Shown here piece after piece: positions 1 to 7,878 of a stretch of 13,222 bases of DNA. The translations under genes were made by a program, and so were the position numbers. How positions within the stretch are numbered: position 1 is the stretch's first letter; each line of letters begins with the position of its first letter. The notes under the pieces were generated by a model. It saw only the letters and a list, made by a program, of their open reading frames with translations. It was not told the DNA's origin and searched no databases. This DNA is from an uncultured Alphaproteobacteria bacterium (GTDB taxonomy: Bacteria; Pseudomonadota; Alphaproteobacteria; UBA3830): the NCBI GenBank assembly GCA_905233775.1, contig CAJOEB010000012.1, positions 3,364-16,585 on the forward strand, in the 5' to 3' direction.

Positions 1-2088
1 CTCAATTGGATCGAAAAACTTACCAAAAGCATTTATAGCAATATGATCCATTCCCACTTTCGAGCTTGCATAACCAAAATGAAATCTTGCCAAGGCTTGA
101 TCAGCCGGAAGTAATCTTTTTAATATTTCTGTTCCGGATCCGTCAGCATTAAAGAAAGGTTTGAAAGCTAGCAATGCCTCTTTTAGCTGCATATCATGTG
201 CACAAGATATAGCATAACACAATCGCATTTCTGCTAAATTCCAAGCTTCATATTCGCTTATTGCTTGATCGTTTTTATCTGATTCGACTAAAGGTTTTAG
301 GAGATTAATTGCGTCTTTATAACGATTTTTCTTTAGAAAAGCGCAACCTAAAAGTCGTTTTATATCTTTTTGATCAGATGCGTTTAACTCATTATATAAT
401 TTATTTCCACTTCCATCTGGATTAAAGAAATATTGTGATACTTTAATTAATTCATCTGTGCTATCTGTTAAACCAAGAGCTCCTATAAAGCTAAATCTAG
501 CTGTAGCTTGTTCAGAAATAGGTAAACTTTTTATTTGATCAATAACTTCTCCATTTTGTTTGAATAGCGGACGCAATATATTTACTGCCTCTCCTTCTTT
601 GTTATCGAAACAAAGAAAAGATGATTTAACGCAGCGTGCCATAATTTGGAAACTAATAGGAATTTTCTTTATTGGGCTGTTTTTTAAATGCAAAGACAAG
701 GGTCTCAGCATAATATCTGCATTTATATATTCACCTAATTGAAGATATACTGAAGCAAAAAGAACTCTTGAAATAGTTTGATTTTCCGGAGATAAACTTT
801 GCAAATTTGTTGTACCATTTCCGGTTGTATCAAAGAAAAAATGTCTGGCTAGTCGTAACTTTGGGAAAGAATTGCAATTATAGAGAGCTATTATATTAAA
901 ATAATTTGCGATGTCCTGGTTTTGTTTCGGCATAAGCTCAAATAATGAGTGTGTTTTTTCATTCGTATTTTTTGCAAATATTATCTGCATTGAAATAAGT
1001 ATTTTTTGTGCTTCGTTAATTGTTTTTTTTGAAACTTTGTTGAGTCCGCAATAAGGAGCAATGCATTTAACCGATCCTTGATGTGTTTTGTTAAAAAATC
1101 TACATAATACAACCATAGATTCAGATGTACGACCTGACATATGTAATGCTTTTCCGTAATATAAAACAGTTATAATTTGATCTTCTATCGGAAGTACTGT
1201 TAGCAATTTTGTGATATTTCCGTTTTCTTTAAAAAAGAACCTTAATAATTTTATTGCTCCTTCATGGTTTCCATTTCTAAAAAGTGCTGTTCCATAATCG
1301 AATCTGGCATATGCTCGATATTCTTCACTTACTATTTCCAGGCGTCTTATTTCATTTCCTTCTGCATCAAAATATTTTCCAATACAAGATGTAACAAGCT
1401 CTGTTTTTTTCGGATCCCAATTTATGATTTCTTCAGGACTTATAAATGAGCGAAGTCTGGCTTTTTCAATATTTTCTATAATTTGCTGTTGTTCTTTTGT
1501 TCCACCTTTATATGTTCGTTTCGGATAAAAAAAACCACCTTCTTCATCACGACAGAGAATATTATCTAATTCATGCATAATTGGATAATGTTTTGGCGCG
1601 TCAATTGTTTGCGTTTCAACATTTAGATTTATTCCTGAAATAGTAAAAGTGGAGGACATTCCTATGCGTGCTTCTATATCAGATGCAAGTCTGATACCTG
1701 CTGAAGTATACTCAAACATTCCGCTTTTTTTATTAAATCTAAAAGGATCTTCGGGAAGTGTTGGATATTGTCCTTGTGTTACAACTTTTTCAATACCCCC
1801 CCCCATTACTGTAGGTGGAATTCCATATTGTTTTACGAGCGTACGAAGACGTAGTGTTGCAATTAACTCCATAATTTCTTCTTGTTCGTCTGTTGCTTCT
1901 CCTACATACTCGAGTTTTGGATATAAAAAACCCAATTCTTTATCACGACAGAGAACAAAAGGATTTTCTCGAAATTTTGGATAACTTCTTGGATTAATAA
2001 TTTCAGGCAGTAGTGATGAGGATGCAAATACGAGTGAGATCTTGGTTAAGAAAAGAGTATATAAACTGATAAATATTACTTTTTTCAT
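1..2088 (-). CDS. Large secreted TPR-like repeat protein, 3' end beyond the window
   Basis: An open frame of 696 codons without a stop runs from an ATG at 2088-2086 off the left edge. Residues 1-22 look like a signal peptide (Lys-Lys, a hydrophobic core, then VFASS), so the protein is probably exported. Residues about 42-85 and 175-216 are two copies of a module with the pattern LCRDxExGFxYPKxxYxG followed by a helix ending in RLR; a weaker unit (EDPF, then GMFEY) lies near residues 113-128. From about residue 239 to the edge there are roughly ten units of about 46 residues, each starting with FF and a DGSG-like turn, then LP..DQ..AR and a second helix ending LLRP. This resembles a TPR or Sel1 solenoid, which usually mediates protein binding, but I do not recognise the family. 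Codons 95-98 contain a run of nine G. The gene is probably monocistronic, with tRNA-Glu upstream on the same strand. Confidence 0.85.
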   Translation of the reverse strand, partial: MKKVIFISLYTLFLTKISLVFASSSLLPEIINPRSYPKFRENPFVLCRDKELGFLYPKLEYVGEATDEQEEIMELIATLRLRTLVKQYGIPPTVMGGGIEKVVTQGQYPTLPEDPFRFNKKSGMFEYTSAGIRLASDIEARIGMSSTFTISGINLNVETQTIDAPKHYPIMHELDNILCRDEEGGFFYPKRTYKGGTKEQQQIIENIEKARLRSFISPEEIINWDPKKTELVTSCIGKYFDAEGNEIRRLEIVSEEYRAYARFDYGTALFRNGNHEGAIKLLRFFFKENGNITKLLTVLPIEDQIITVLYYGKALHMSGRTSESMVVLCRFFNKTHQGSVKCIAPYCGLNKVSKKTINEAQKILISMQIIFAKNTNEKTHSLFELMPKQNQDIANYFNIIALYNCNSFPKLRLARHFFFDTTGNGTTNLQSLSPENQTISRVLFASVYLQLGEYINADIMLRPLSLHLKNSPIKKIPISFQIMARCVKSSFLCFDNKEGEAVNILRPLFKQNGEVIDQIKSLPISEQATARFSFIGALGLTDSTDELIKVSQYFFNPDGSGNKLYNELNASDQKDIKRLLGCAFLKKNRYKDAINLLKPLVESDKNDQAISEYEAWNLAEMRLCYAISCAHDMQLKEALLAFKPFFNADGSGTEILKRLLPADQALARFHFGYASSKVGMDHIAINAFGKFFDPIE
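1796..1804 (-). repeat. Nine-base G tract (C9 on plus strand) inside the coding sequence
   Basis: The coding strand reads ATG followed by eight more G, so nine G lie in a row, encoding Met-Gly-Gly-Gly at residues 95-98. With nine G the frame is open. With eight it reads M-G-G-V-L-K-K-L-stop, and with ten it stops two codons after the glycines. Homopolymeric G/C tracts of this length in AT-rich bacteria are typical sites of slipped-strand phase variation. That this one varies is inference. Confidence 0.8.
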
Positions 2089-2126
2089 AACTACTATATT
2101 AAAACATCATAAAAACGTATAACTTT

Positions 2127-2167
2127 TTGCGATAAAGAATTAAAACTTGCGATAAAAAAACTAAAAC
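2127..2167. repeat. Imperfect 20/21-bp tandem repeat between tRNA-Glu and the repeat-protein gene
   Basis: TTGCGATAAA occurs at 2127-2136 and 2147-2156, and each copy is followed by an A-rich stretch ending TAAAAC. Two units of 20 and 21 bp thus lie head to tail, about two helical turns apart. They lie 39 to 79 bp upstream of the start of the left-hand gene, where a regulator site or promoter would be expected. No clear -35/-10 pair is visible on the minus strand. Function unknown. Confidence 0.5.
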
Positions 2168-2178
2168 AACAATCAAAA

Positions 2179-2254
2179 TGGCGTCCCCAACGAGATTCGA
2201 ACTCGTGTTGCTGCCGTGAAAGGGCGGTGTCCTAGGCCTCTAGACGATGGGGAC
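2179..2254 (-). tRNA. tRNA-Glu (anticodon UUC)
   Basis: The 76-nt minus-strand sequence folds as a complete cloverleaf: acceptor stem GTCCCCA/TGGGGAC, a D arm beginning GTCTAGAGG, anticodon loop CTTTCAC with TTC in the anticodon position, T arm ACGAG-TTCGAAT-CTCGT, discriminator G and an encoded CCA. It closely matches bacterial tRNA-Glu. One oddity is the anticodon stem CCGCC/GGCAG, which contains a C28-A42 mismatch where most bacterial tRNA-Glu have C-G. A strong promoter lies just upstream. Besides translation, Glu-tRNA feeds tetrapyrrole synthesis in bacteria that use the C5 pathway. Confidence 0.97.
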
Positions 2255-2274
2255 ATTAAACATAAACTTACGGC

Positions 2275-2303
2275 ATAATACTTTGGACATGATTTTATGT
2301 CAA
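2275..2303 (-). promoter_or_regulatory. Sigma70-type promoter of tRNA-Glu
   Basis: On the minus strand a perfect -35 box TTGACA (2303-2298) is followed after exactly 17 nt by TATTAT (2280-2275). The mature tRNA begins 20 nt downstream of the -10 box, leaving a short 5' leader of about a dozen bases. This is the best promoter in the window and fits strong expression of a stable RNA. Confidence 0.85.
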
Positions 2304-2574
2304 GTGAAACATTGAAAAATCTGATCTGTTTCTTCTGATTTGCTATTTCAAAAATTTCTTGCGAGAGTTCAAAAGAGACTTTTAAATTGTTTGATTTTCA
2401 GATCATCAAAAAATAATTTTTTTCAAGAGATCTAATAAGAAATCTAAGAAATAAAAAAATAAAGCAAAAATACAATATGATTTGGTTGAGTGCTCTTTTA
2501 ATTGATTTTACAGCTTATTTCATGTATCGTTCAAATATCTGTCTGAAATATTTATTGGTAGAACGGTAGACGCT
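2304..2574. other. Divergent intergenic region between tRNA-Glu and the M16 operon
   Basis: No credible gene is seen here. The stretch is very AT-rich. It carries a small inverted repeat TTTGAT/ATCAAA near 2390-2410 and a possible relic of the intergenic repeat found at 7879 and 11328: GAGAGTTC near 2364 and GATTTTCAGA near 2393 on the plus strand, in the order found on the minus strand of the 7879 copy. The right-hand end should hold the promoter of the M16 operon. Confidence 0.4.
2502..2530 (+). promoter_or_regulatory. Candidate promoter of the M16 operon
   Basis: TTGATT (2502-2507) and TATCGT (2525-2530) are separated by 17 nt. Each matches four of six sigma70 consensus bases, and together they would give a leader of roughly 40 nt before the GTG start. 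The AT richness makes such matches common, so this is only a candidate. Confidence 0.3.
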
Positions 2575-3882
2575 GTGAAAGCTTTTTTTGTTGGCTTGTT
2601 ATTGTTTTTCTCTTTCGAGCTTTGTGCAAAATACAATGTTACAGCGGATTTTACACTTAGTAATGGTTTGCGCGTAATTTGTATTGAAAAAAAAGGTGTT
2701 CCTGTAGTTTCTTGCATAGTTTATTACAAATGCGGATCAACAAACGATGCTTTATCAAAATCAGGTGTTGCTCACTACTTAGAACATATGGCTTTTCTTA
2801 ATAATCATTGCGCATTTTCCGATTTTCTTGAAAGCATTGGTGCCGAGTTTAACGCATTTACATCAAATCGTTTAGTTTGTTTTGAAGAAGTCGTTCCTAT
2901 TGAGCATATTGAAACTGTATTAAAAAACGAAGCAGAACGTATGAGTACATTCGATATTGATATAGAAAAATTCAGATCAGAGAAAGGAGCTATTTTAGAA
3001 GAACGAAGCATGCGAACAGATAACGATCCGTTCGGACAATGTCAAGAATTGGAAACTGCCTATGTATTTCATGAAATTCCCATTATCGGATGGCGAAATG
3101 AAATAGAATCTATTACTCCTGAAGACTTAGTCAATTTTCGAAATAAATGGTTCGCTCCGAATAATGCGATAATTTTGTTAGCAGGGGACATCGAGGTAAA
3201 GAAAATAAAAAAATTAATTGAGAAATATTTCGGAGATATTCAGAAGAAAGAAATACAAAATTTAGATTTAATAGTTGTAAAAGAAAAACCACAAATTACA
3301 AAAGAAATCGAATTCCGATCAACAAAAATTGGGACATCAGCAAGTGTGTCTTATTTGTATTTTGTTCCTCCTGATATAAAACAAGATTTTAGAAAAAGAT
3401 TGGCTTTTATTCTTGCTGGACATGTTTTAAATGAACCTCAATCTTTATTCAGAAGTTGTTTGGAACATAATTTGAATAAAGCTGACGGAATTTATTTTGC
3501 ATACAATAGTACTATGAATGCGTTTAGCGTACTTGATGTTTCGATTAGTTGTTCTTCAATAGATAATCTTGAAGAAAGCGAAAGAATTTTTGGGTATTTA
3601 ATAAAAAAATTGTTGGCAAAGGGGATATCTCAAAAGGAATTAGATCTTGCAAAACGACAGAGTATGTTGGCAGATGCTTATGCAAAAGAAGATATTGCAA
3701 GTATTACACACATTTTAGTTCATTCTTTTGCTGCGGGATATACTTTGGATCAAATTCAAAAAATGGATGATGTAATCCAATCTATCACGTTGGAAGAATG
3801 CAATTCGGTATTAAAAGAAGTATTAACTGCATCTCCAATCGCTATTTTGCGAATGTTACCTAAGGAGCACGATCGTGATTAG
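2575..3882 (+). CDS. M16-family zinc metallopeptidase, catalytic member
   Basis: This 435-residue protein belongs to the M16 (pitrilysin / mitochondrial processing peptidase) family. The inverted zinc motif HxxEH is seen as H67-Y-L-E70-H71, preceded by the usual SGVAHYLEH context. The distal zinc ligand is expected in ILEERSMR at E142/E143. The C-terminal half has the second M16 fold unit, without a clear Arg/Tyr substrate-binding pair. Residues 1-18 form a signal peptide (VKAFF, hydrophobic core, ending LCA before Lys), so it likely works in the periplasm. GTG at 2575 is chosen because it gives that signal peptide and no in-frame ATG lies upstream before the stop at 2503. It is the first gene of a four-gene operon and overlaps the next by 8 nt. 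By family precedent it would degrade or process peptides as a heterodimer with the next gene product. Confidence 0.93.
   Translation: MKAFFVGLLLFFSFELCAKYNVTADFTLSNGLRVICIEKKGVPVVSCIVYYKCGSTNDALSKSGVAHYLEHMAFLNNHCAFSDFLESIGAEFNAFTSNRLVCFEEVVPIEHIETVLKNEAERMSTFDIDIEKFRSEKGAILEERSMRTDNDPFGQCQELETAYVFHEIPIIGWRNEIESITPEDLVNFRNKWFAPNNAIILLAGDIEVKKIKKLIEKYFGDIQKKEIQNLDLIVVKEKPQITKEIEFRSTKIGTSASVSYLYFVPPDIKQDFRKRLAFILAGHVLNEPQSLFRSCLEHNLNKADGIYFAYNSTMNAFSVLDVSISCSSIDNLEESERIFGYLIKKLLAKGISQKELDLAKRQSMLADAYAKEDIASITHILVHSFAAGYTLDQIQKMDDVIQSITLEECNSVLKEVLTASPIAILRMLPKEHDRD
3862..3867 (+). promoter_or_regulatory. Shine-Dalgarno site AAGGAG for the second M16 gene
   Basis: AAGGAG ends 7 nt before the GTG at 3875, inside the end of the first gene. 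It supports this GTG as the true start and the 8-nt overlap of the two frames. Confidence 0.8.
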
Positions 3883-5314
3883 GTTTTTGTTGACTGCAAT
3901 TTTTATGATAATCAGCATTTCTTCTGTAGTTTTTTCAGATACAAATACAGATATAAAGTCTAATAAGTTAAATAAACATATTAACCTTAACAAAGTGCCA
4001 AAAACAGCTTTAAATAAAAAAGCAGATAACACGAAAAATATACTTTGTGCAAAAGAATTAAAAAGTTATCGAGGAATAAAATTTTTTTATGCGAAAGATA
4101 ATAGCTCACAGCTTGTTCATGTAAAGATTTCATTTGATTGTTCAGGATCCGCATATCAAGAAAAGCAGAAAGCCGGAGTTCCTGCATTTTATGCTTCAAC
4201 TGTAACTGAAGGATGCGGTTCATATTCATCTATTGAATTAAAGAAAGAAATAAGTGCGGCTATGGCTTATTTATCATGTAACTATGATATGGATAAAATT
4301 TGGTTTAATATGACCACTCCAACTTTAACTTTGGAAAAAACAGCAAAACTATTCAATACTGTTTTGCGCGATCCGAAATTCGAAGAAGATAAAATCAAAA
4401 TGTACCAAGATTCAAAAGTTGCAGCATTACAAAATTATAGTATAAGTCCCGCTGGTTCGGCATTACATCAAATAGCTCCGGCAATTATTTTTCCTGGTCA
4501 TGCGTATGGAAATGGCCTTGCAGGTTCTGCAGAGGATTTTGCGAAACTTACGGTGAATGATCTTCATAAATACAGGAAAAAATTCATTGTAGCTAATAAT
4601 GCGCAAGGGTGTGTGTTCGGTAATATTTCAGAGGAACAAGCAAAACGGCTAATCGATAAAATTTTCGATAAAATCGATGATGGAAAAAAAGCAAAGAATA
4701 TTGTTGTTGATATTGAACCAAAAATATTCTCGTTAAAAAAACAATATTATGTTAATGGGCCGATCAGTTTGATCATATTCATTTTAAAGGGAACGAAATT
4801 AACATCGCCAAACAGATTTCCTGCTCGAATATTTTCTACTATTTTCGGAGAAGGATCTTTGTTTAAAGGGAGATTGATGGGAATTTTGCGAGGAAAAGGA
4901 TACATATACGGAGGAAGTATAAATACACTAAATTTCGATCATTCAGATTATATATTAGGAATGTTGGAAACAGATAATTCAAAAGTCGAAGCAGCAATCA
5001 CAACACTAAAAGGTATCATTAAAGATTTTCGTGAAAAAGGAATTACAGAAAGTGAATTGCAATTCGCAAAAAATTTATTAAAAGGTTCTACTGTAGTTGG
5101 TTTAAGATCTTCCGGAAGTTTATGCGGATTTTTCTTTACGGCGATGCGAAAAGGATTAGGCGTAAATGCATTAAGTGATTTCTTGGATGGAATAGACAAA
5201 GTTACCATCGAAGAAGTTAATGGCTTTTGTAAAAACAATCTGAATGAAAATGATATACCTTTTATAATTATGGGTGGAAATATTAAAGGTGGAAATGTCA
5301 ATGCAGATAAATAA
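3875..5314 (+). CDS. M16-family non-catalytic partner subunit
   Basis: A 479-residue M16-like protein. Residues 1-21 are a signal peptide, followed by a Lys/Asn-rich linker to about residue 55. In the place of the zinc motif it has GVPAFYAS (A104, A107 and S108 instead of His, Glu and His), so it cannot bind the catalytic zinc in the usual way. It does keep a LRGKGYIYG segment (R339, Y343/Y345) that matches the Arg/Tyr pair used by inactive M16B subunits to bind substrate. That is the expected partner of the HxxEH-bearing protein encoded just upstream, as in the two-gene M16 pairs common in proteobacteria. The start is a GTG with a strong AAGGAG. The frame overlaps the third gene by 14 nt, which suggests translational coupling. 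Confidence 0.9.
   Translation: MIRFLLTAIFMIISISSVVFSDTNTDIKSNKLNKHINLNKVPKTALNKKADNTKNILCAKELKSYRGIKFFYAKDNSSQLVHVKISFDCSGSAYQEKQKAGVPAFYASTVTEGCGSYSSIELKKEISAAMAYLSCNYDMDKIWFNMTTPTLTLEKTAKLFNTVLRDPKFEEDKIKMYQDSKVAALQNYSISPAGSALHQIAPAIIFPGHAYGNGLAGSAEDFAKLTVNDLHKYRKKFIVANNAQGCVFGNISEEQAKRLIDKIFDKIDDGKKAKNIVVDIEPKIFSLKKQYYVNGPISLIIFILKGTKLTSPNRFPARIFSTIFGEGSLFKGRLMGILRGKGYIYGGSINTLNFDHSDYILGMLETDNSKVEAAITTLKGIIKDFREKGITESELQFAKNLLKGSTVVGLRSSGSLCGFFFTAMRKGLGVNALSDFLDGIDKVTIEEVNGFCKNNLNENDIPFIIMGGNIKGGNVNADK
5287..5292 (+). promoter_or_regulatory. Shine-Dalgarno-like AGGTGG deciding the start of the third M16 gene
   Basis: AGGTGG ends 8 nt before ATG 5301 but only 2 nt before ATG 5295. The frame is also open from GTG 5274. 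Spacing favours 5301, which also gives the cleanest signal peptide. Confidence 0.5.
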
Positions 5315-6569
5315 AATTTTCGCTATTGTTTTATTATTTTCTGTTCAGTTAATTTTCGCAAATGAACAATATATGACTTCATATGAAGATCTGGGTTCCA
5401 ATTCTACTAGTTCGCATGAGCCTGCGATAGTTATTTATTCAAATGATTGTTTATCCATGCCATCGGTTATTGTAAGCATTGTGTTTCGTGTAGGAAAACT
5501 CGATGTTTCGATAGCAAAAAGTGGTATTGTTGAAATAATCGCAAAGAATTTAATCAATAAAGAAACAGATAATCGCTTAATGGATTTGGGAATTACATAC
5601 AGCGTAAATTGTACGGATACAGATACCGAAATTTGTGCTCATATGCATCCGAAGAACATAAAAAAATTTTTTGAATTGATGAAAGATATAACGCAATCAA
5701 TAAAAGTAGAAAATCTTGAGATATGTAAGAGAAGAATTATTATAGAAAAAAAACTCATTAACTACGGTAAGTATAATTCTGTTTCAGATAATATTTTTGC
5801 GCAAATCTATCCGCAAATTGTATTTAATGAATCGACTTTGCAAACAATAACAGTTGATGATATCAAAAATTTCTTTGATGAGTATTATCGAAATAATGTT
5901 GCGCTGATAACTATCTGCGGAAATTTCGGCAAAGAGATTTTAACTAAACAAGATTTTAATGATATTAAAAAAAATTTTGGCGGCAGTTCACAAAGAACAT
6001 CATTATCTGACATTAATTTTTTGAAAGATCGATACATACATATTGAAAATAAATTTGAACGAAATAGCGTAAATTATGTATATACAATATCTGATCAGAA
6101 ATATAAAAAATTAGCTCCTGTGTTTTTAAGTATATTTTCGTATGAGCTTTTTAAAACATTCATTCAAAATCAATCTCTTCTGTCCAGTTTTTTTAGTGAT
6201 TTTTATATACATCGAGAAAATGACATAATATTGGTTTCGTTGTATCCGAAAAAAGATATATCGTTGAGCGAGGTTAAAAAGTTATACAAAATTCTTGTAC
6301 AGAAAATATCAACAAAAGAAATAAGCAAAGAAATCTTATCGAAAATTGCAGAAATAAAAAGAATTTCTATTGATGCCCAAAATTATGATATGTACAAAAT
6401 ACATTCACGAGTAAAAGAAAAAATTATCGGTGGAATAAGTAGCAATGAAACAACGTTAGTAAGAGCGATCGAAAGCGTATCTCCGAAAGAATTAAATGAA
6501 TTTGCATTAAAAATTTTATATGAACAACCAAAATTGGAAATAATAACTCAATACAGATCGGACAGATAA
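5301..6569 (+). CDS. Degenerate M16-like protein (no zinc motif)
   Basis: A 422-residue protein from the chosen start. MQINK followed by a hydrophobic stretch and IFANEQ is a signal peptide of about 20 residues. The fold signature of M16 is still visible: SVIVSIVFRVG, then SGIVEIIAK where the HxxEH helix should be (E78-I-I-A-K82 in its place), and a TVDDIKNFFDEYYRNNVALITICGNF segment typical of the end of the first M16 unit. Both zinc-binding histidines are absent. The C-terminal unit is heavily diverged and has no Arg/Tyr pair. It overlaps the second gene by 14 nt and ends 2 nt before the fourth, so it is part of the operon. The frame is intact, so it is probably maintained as a non-enzymatic scaffold or peptide-binding subunit. 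That role is inference; the family assignment is moderately firm. Confidence 0.8.
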   Translation: MQINKIFAIVLLFSVQLIFANEQYMTSYEDLGSNSTSSHEPAIVIYSNDCLSMPSVIVSIVFRVGKLDVSIAKSGIVEIIAKNLINKETDNRLMDLGITYSVNCTDTDTEICAHMHPKNIKKFFELMKDITQSIKVENLEICKRRIIIEKKLINYGKYNSVSDNIFAQIYPQIVFNESTLQTITVDDIKNFFDEYYRNNVALITICGNFGKEILTKQDFNDIKKNFGGSSQRTSLSDINFLKDRYIHIENKFERNSVNYVYTISDQKYKKLAPVFLSIFSYELFKTFIQNQSLLSSFFSDFYIHRENDIILVSLYPKKDISLSEVKKLYKILVQKISTKEISKEILSKIAEIKRISIDAQNYDMYKIHSRVKEKIIGGISSNETTLVRAIESVSPKELNEFALKILYEQPKLEIITQYRSDR

Positions 6570-6571
6570 AA

Positions 6572-7867
6572 ATGAAGAAAATAACAACTAAGTTAAAAAT
6601 AACAATTTCTGCAATAGCTCTTGTTTTATTTTGTTCAGTTCTATTTTTAGGAAAGAATATATCGTATTTTATTTTTCAAGGAATTAATATCGGTTCAGCA
6701 GAAGCGTATGTTCTTCCATTAAAAAATCGTGAAATGGTATATGTAAAACTGGTATTTAAAAATGCCGGAGTATTACATGATGATATAGAATTGCATGGTA
6801 TATCTAATTTAGTTTCGGTGCTTTTGTTTAAAAAAATTAACGGATTATCTACGGAAGAAACTGCGGAAAAAATAATCGACTTGGGGATAAGAGAACTGAA
6901 TGTTGATTCAAGTGCTGATGATTTTAAAATATCATTTTTTGTAAGGTATAATCGAATCAAAGAAGCCTTTGCGTTTTTCAACAAAGCATTTGTTGCTCCT
7001 TCTTTTTCTGATGGTGATTTAGAAACAGCAAAAGAATTAATTCCTTCTGCTATGGATCCTGAAACAACATCGCCTGGGCAACTAATGATGCAAAAAGTAT
7101 TTGAAATGTTGTATGGCAATTGTAATTACGGAATGAATCCGGCAGGTACTTCTCAGGCGATATCCGGTGTATCAAAAGTAGATATACAAGCATTTATAAA
7201 ACAAAAACTAACTTGCAAAAATCTAAAAATTTTCTTTGTTGGTGATGTTTCAAAATCAGATATAAAAACCTATTCAAAAATTCTTCTTGTAAATGTTCCG
7301 GATGGAGATGTAAATACTCCGGCAAAAATAGGTCAAGGGTCATCAAACGAACCATCAGCAACTATAACGAAGGAAAATATGAAAGATGTTATTGGTATTG
7401 CTTATGGTATTCGAATAGATCAACTTTCTGATGTCGAAAGAGCTGCTTTACGTATAATAATTACGGCAATTTTTGAAGGAAATAATTCAGATTTTTCAGA
7501 TGGATTGGTAAAATCAGATATAGCTTGCAAAACTCATGTAAAGTTAGTAGACAGATCGTTATCAACTTCTGTTTTGTTGTGTTCATACATTGATAAAAAA
7601 GATTTCGATAATTATATGAAATATGTTAATTCAAAAATTGCTGAGTATAATTCGTCTATTGATTATGAAAAATTAAATAAAGTACAAGAATATTTTATAA
7701 AAATCGCTAATAATGGTTTTTATAATGTTTCAGATATTGATGAACAAATGAAGTATACTTATATGCCTTTTGATAAAGTTACTCAGGAGCATTTTTTAAC
7801 TATTATAAAACATCTATTTAATAGGAATAACATGAAAACGGTAATTTGTTCAGCAACGTCAATGTAG
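6572..7867 (+). CDS. Degenerate M16-like protein with N-terminal membrane anchor
   Basis: A 431-residue last member of the operon. Residues about 9-27 are strongly hydrophobic after a Lys-rich start and lack an obvious cleavage site, so the protein may stay anchored in the inner membrane facing the periplasm. M16 features remain: YVKLVFKNAGVL, the helix HGISNLVSVLLF in the position of HxxEH (N79, S82 and V83 replace His, Glu and His), a YGMNPAGTSQAISGVSKVDI linker like the HPYG..G segment of active members, and a FFVGDVSK strand. No Arg/Tyr pair is seen in the C-terminal unit. ATG 6572 follows the previous stop by 2 nt, with only a weak ribosome binding site, so translation is probably coupled. 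Function unknown; it may pair with the third protein. Confidence 0.8.
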   Translation: MKKITTKLKITISAIALVLFCSVLFLGKNISYFIFQGINIGSAEAYVLPLKNREMVYVKLVFKNAGVLHDDIELHGISNLVSVLLFKKINGLSTEETAEKIIDLGIRELNVDSSADDFKISFFVRYNRIKEAFAFFNKAFVAPSFSDGDLETAKELIPSAMDPETTSPGQLMMQKVFEMLYGNCNYGMNPAGTSQAISGVSKVDIQAFIKQKLTCKNLKIFFVGDVSKSDIKTYSKILLVNVPDGDVNTPAKIGQGSSNEPSATITKENMKDVIGIAYGIRIDQLSDVERAALRIIITAIFEGNNSDFSDGLVKSDIACKTHVKLVDRSLSTSVLLCSYIDKKDFDNYMKYVNSKIAEYNSSIDYEKLNKVQEYFIKIANNGFYNVSDIDEQMKYTYMPFDKVTQEHFLTIIKHLFNRNNMKTVICSATSM

Positions 7868-7878
7868 TAGATTTCTTA

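Noticed and set aside
1649..1984. Plus-strand open frame of 111 codons
   Set aside because: It lies antisense to a 696-codon frame with signal peptide and internal repeats, and has no ribosome binding site or recognisable motif.
2341..2440. Third copy of the intergenic repeat, in opposite orientation
   Set aside because: Only short blocks (GAGAGTTC, GATTTTCAGA) match, with different spacing. That is too little to call in such AT-rich DNA; it is mentioned only as a possible relic.
5274..5300. GTG 5274 or ATG 5295 as start of the third M16 gene
   Set aside because: GTG 5274 would put a charged stretch before the signal peptide and has no ribosome binding site at a good distance. ATG 5295 is only 2 nt from AGGTGG. 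ATG 5301 fits best, though 5295 remains possible.
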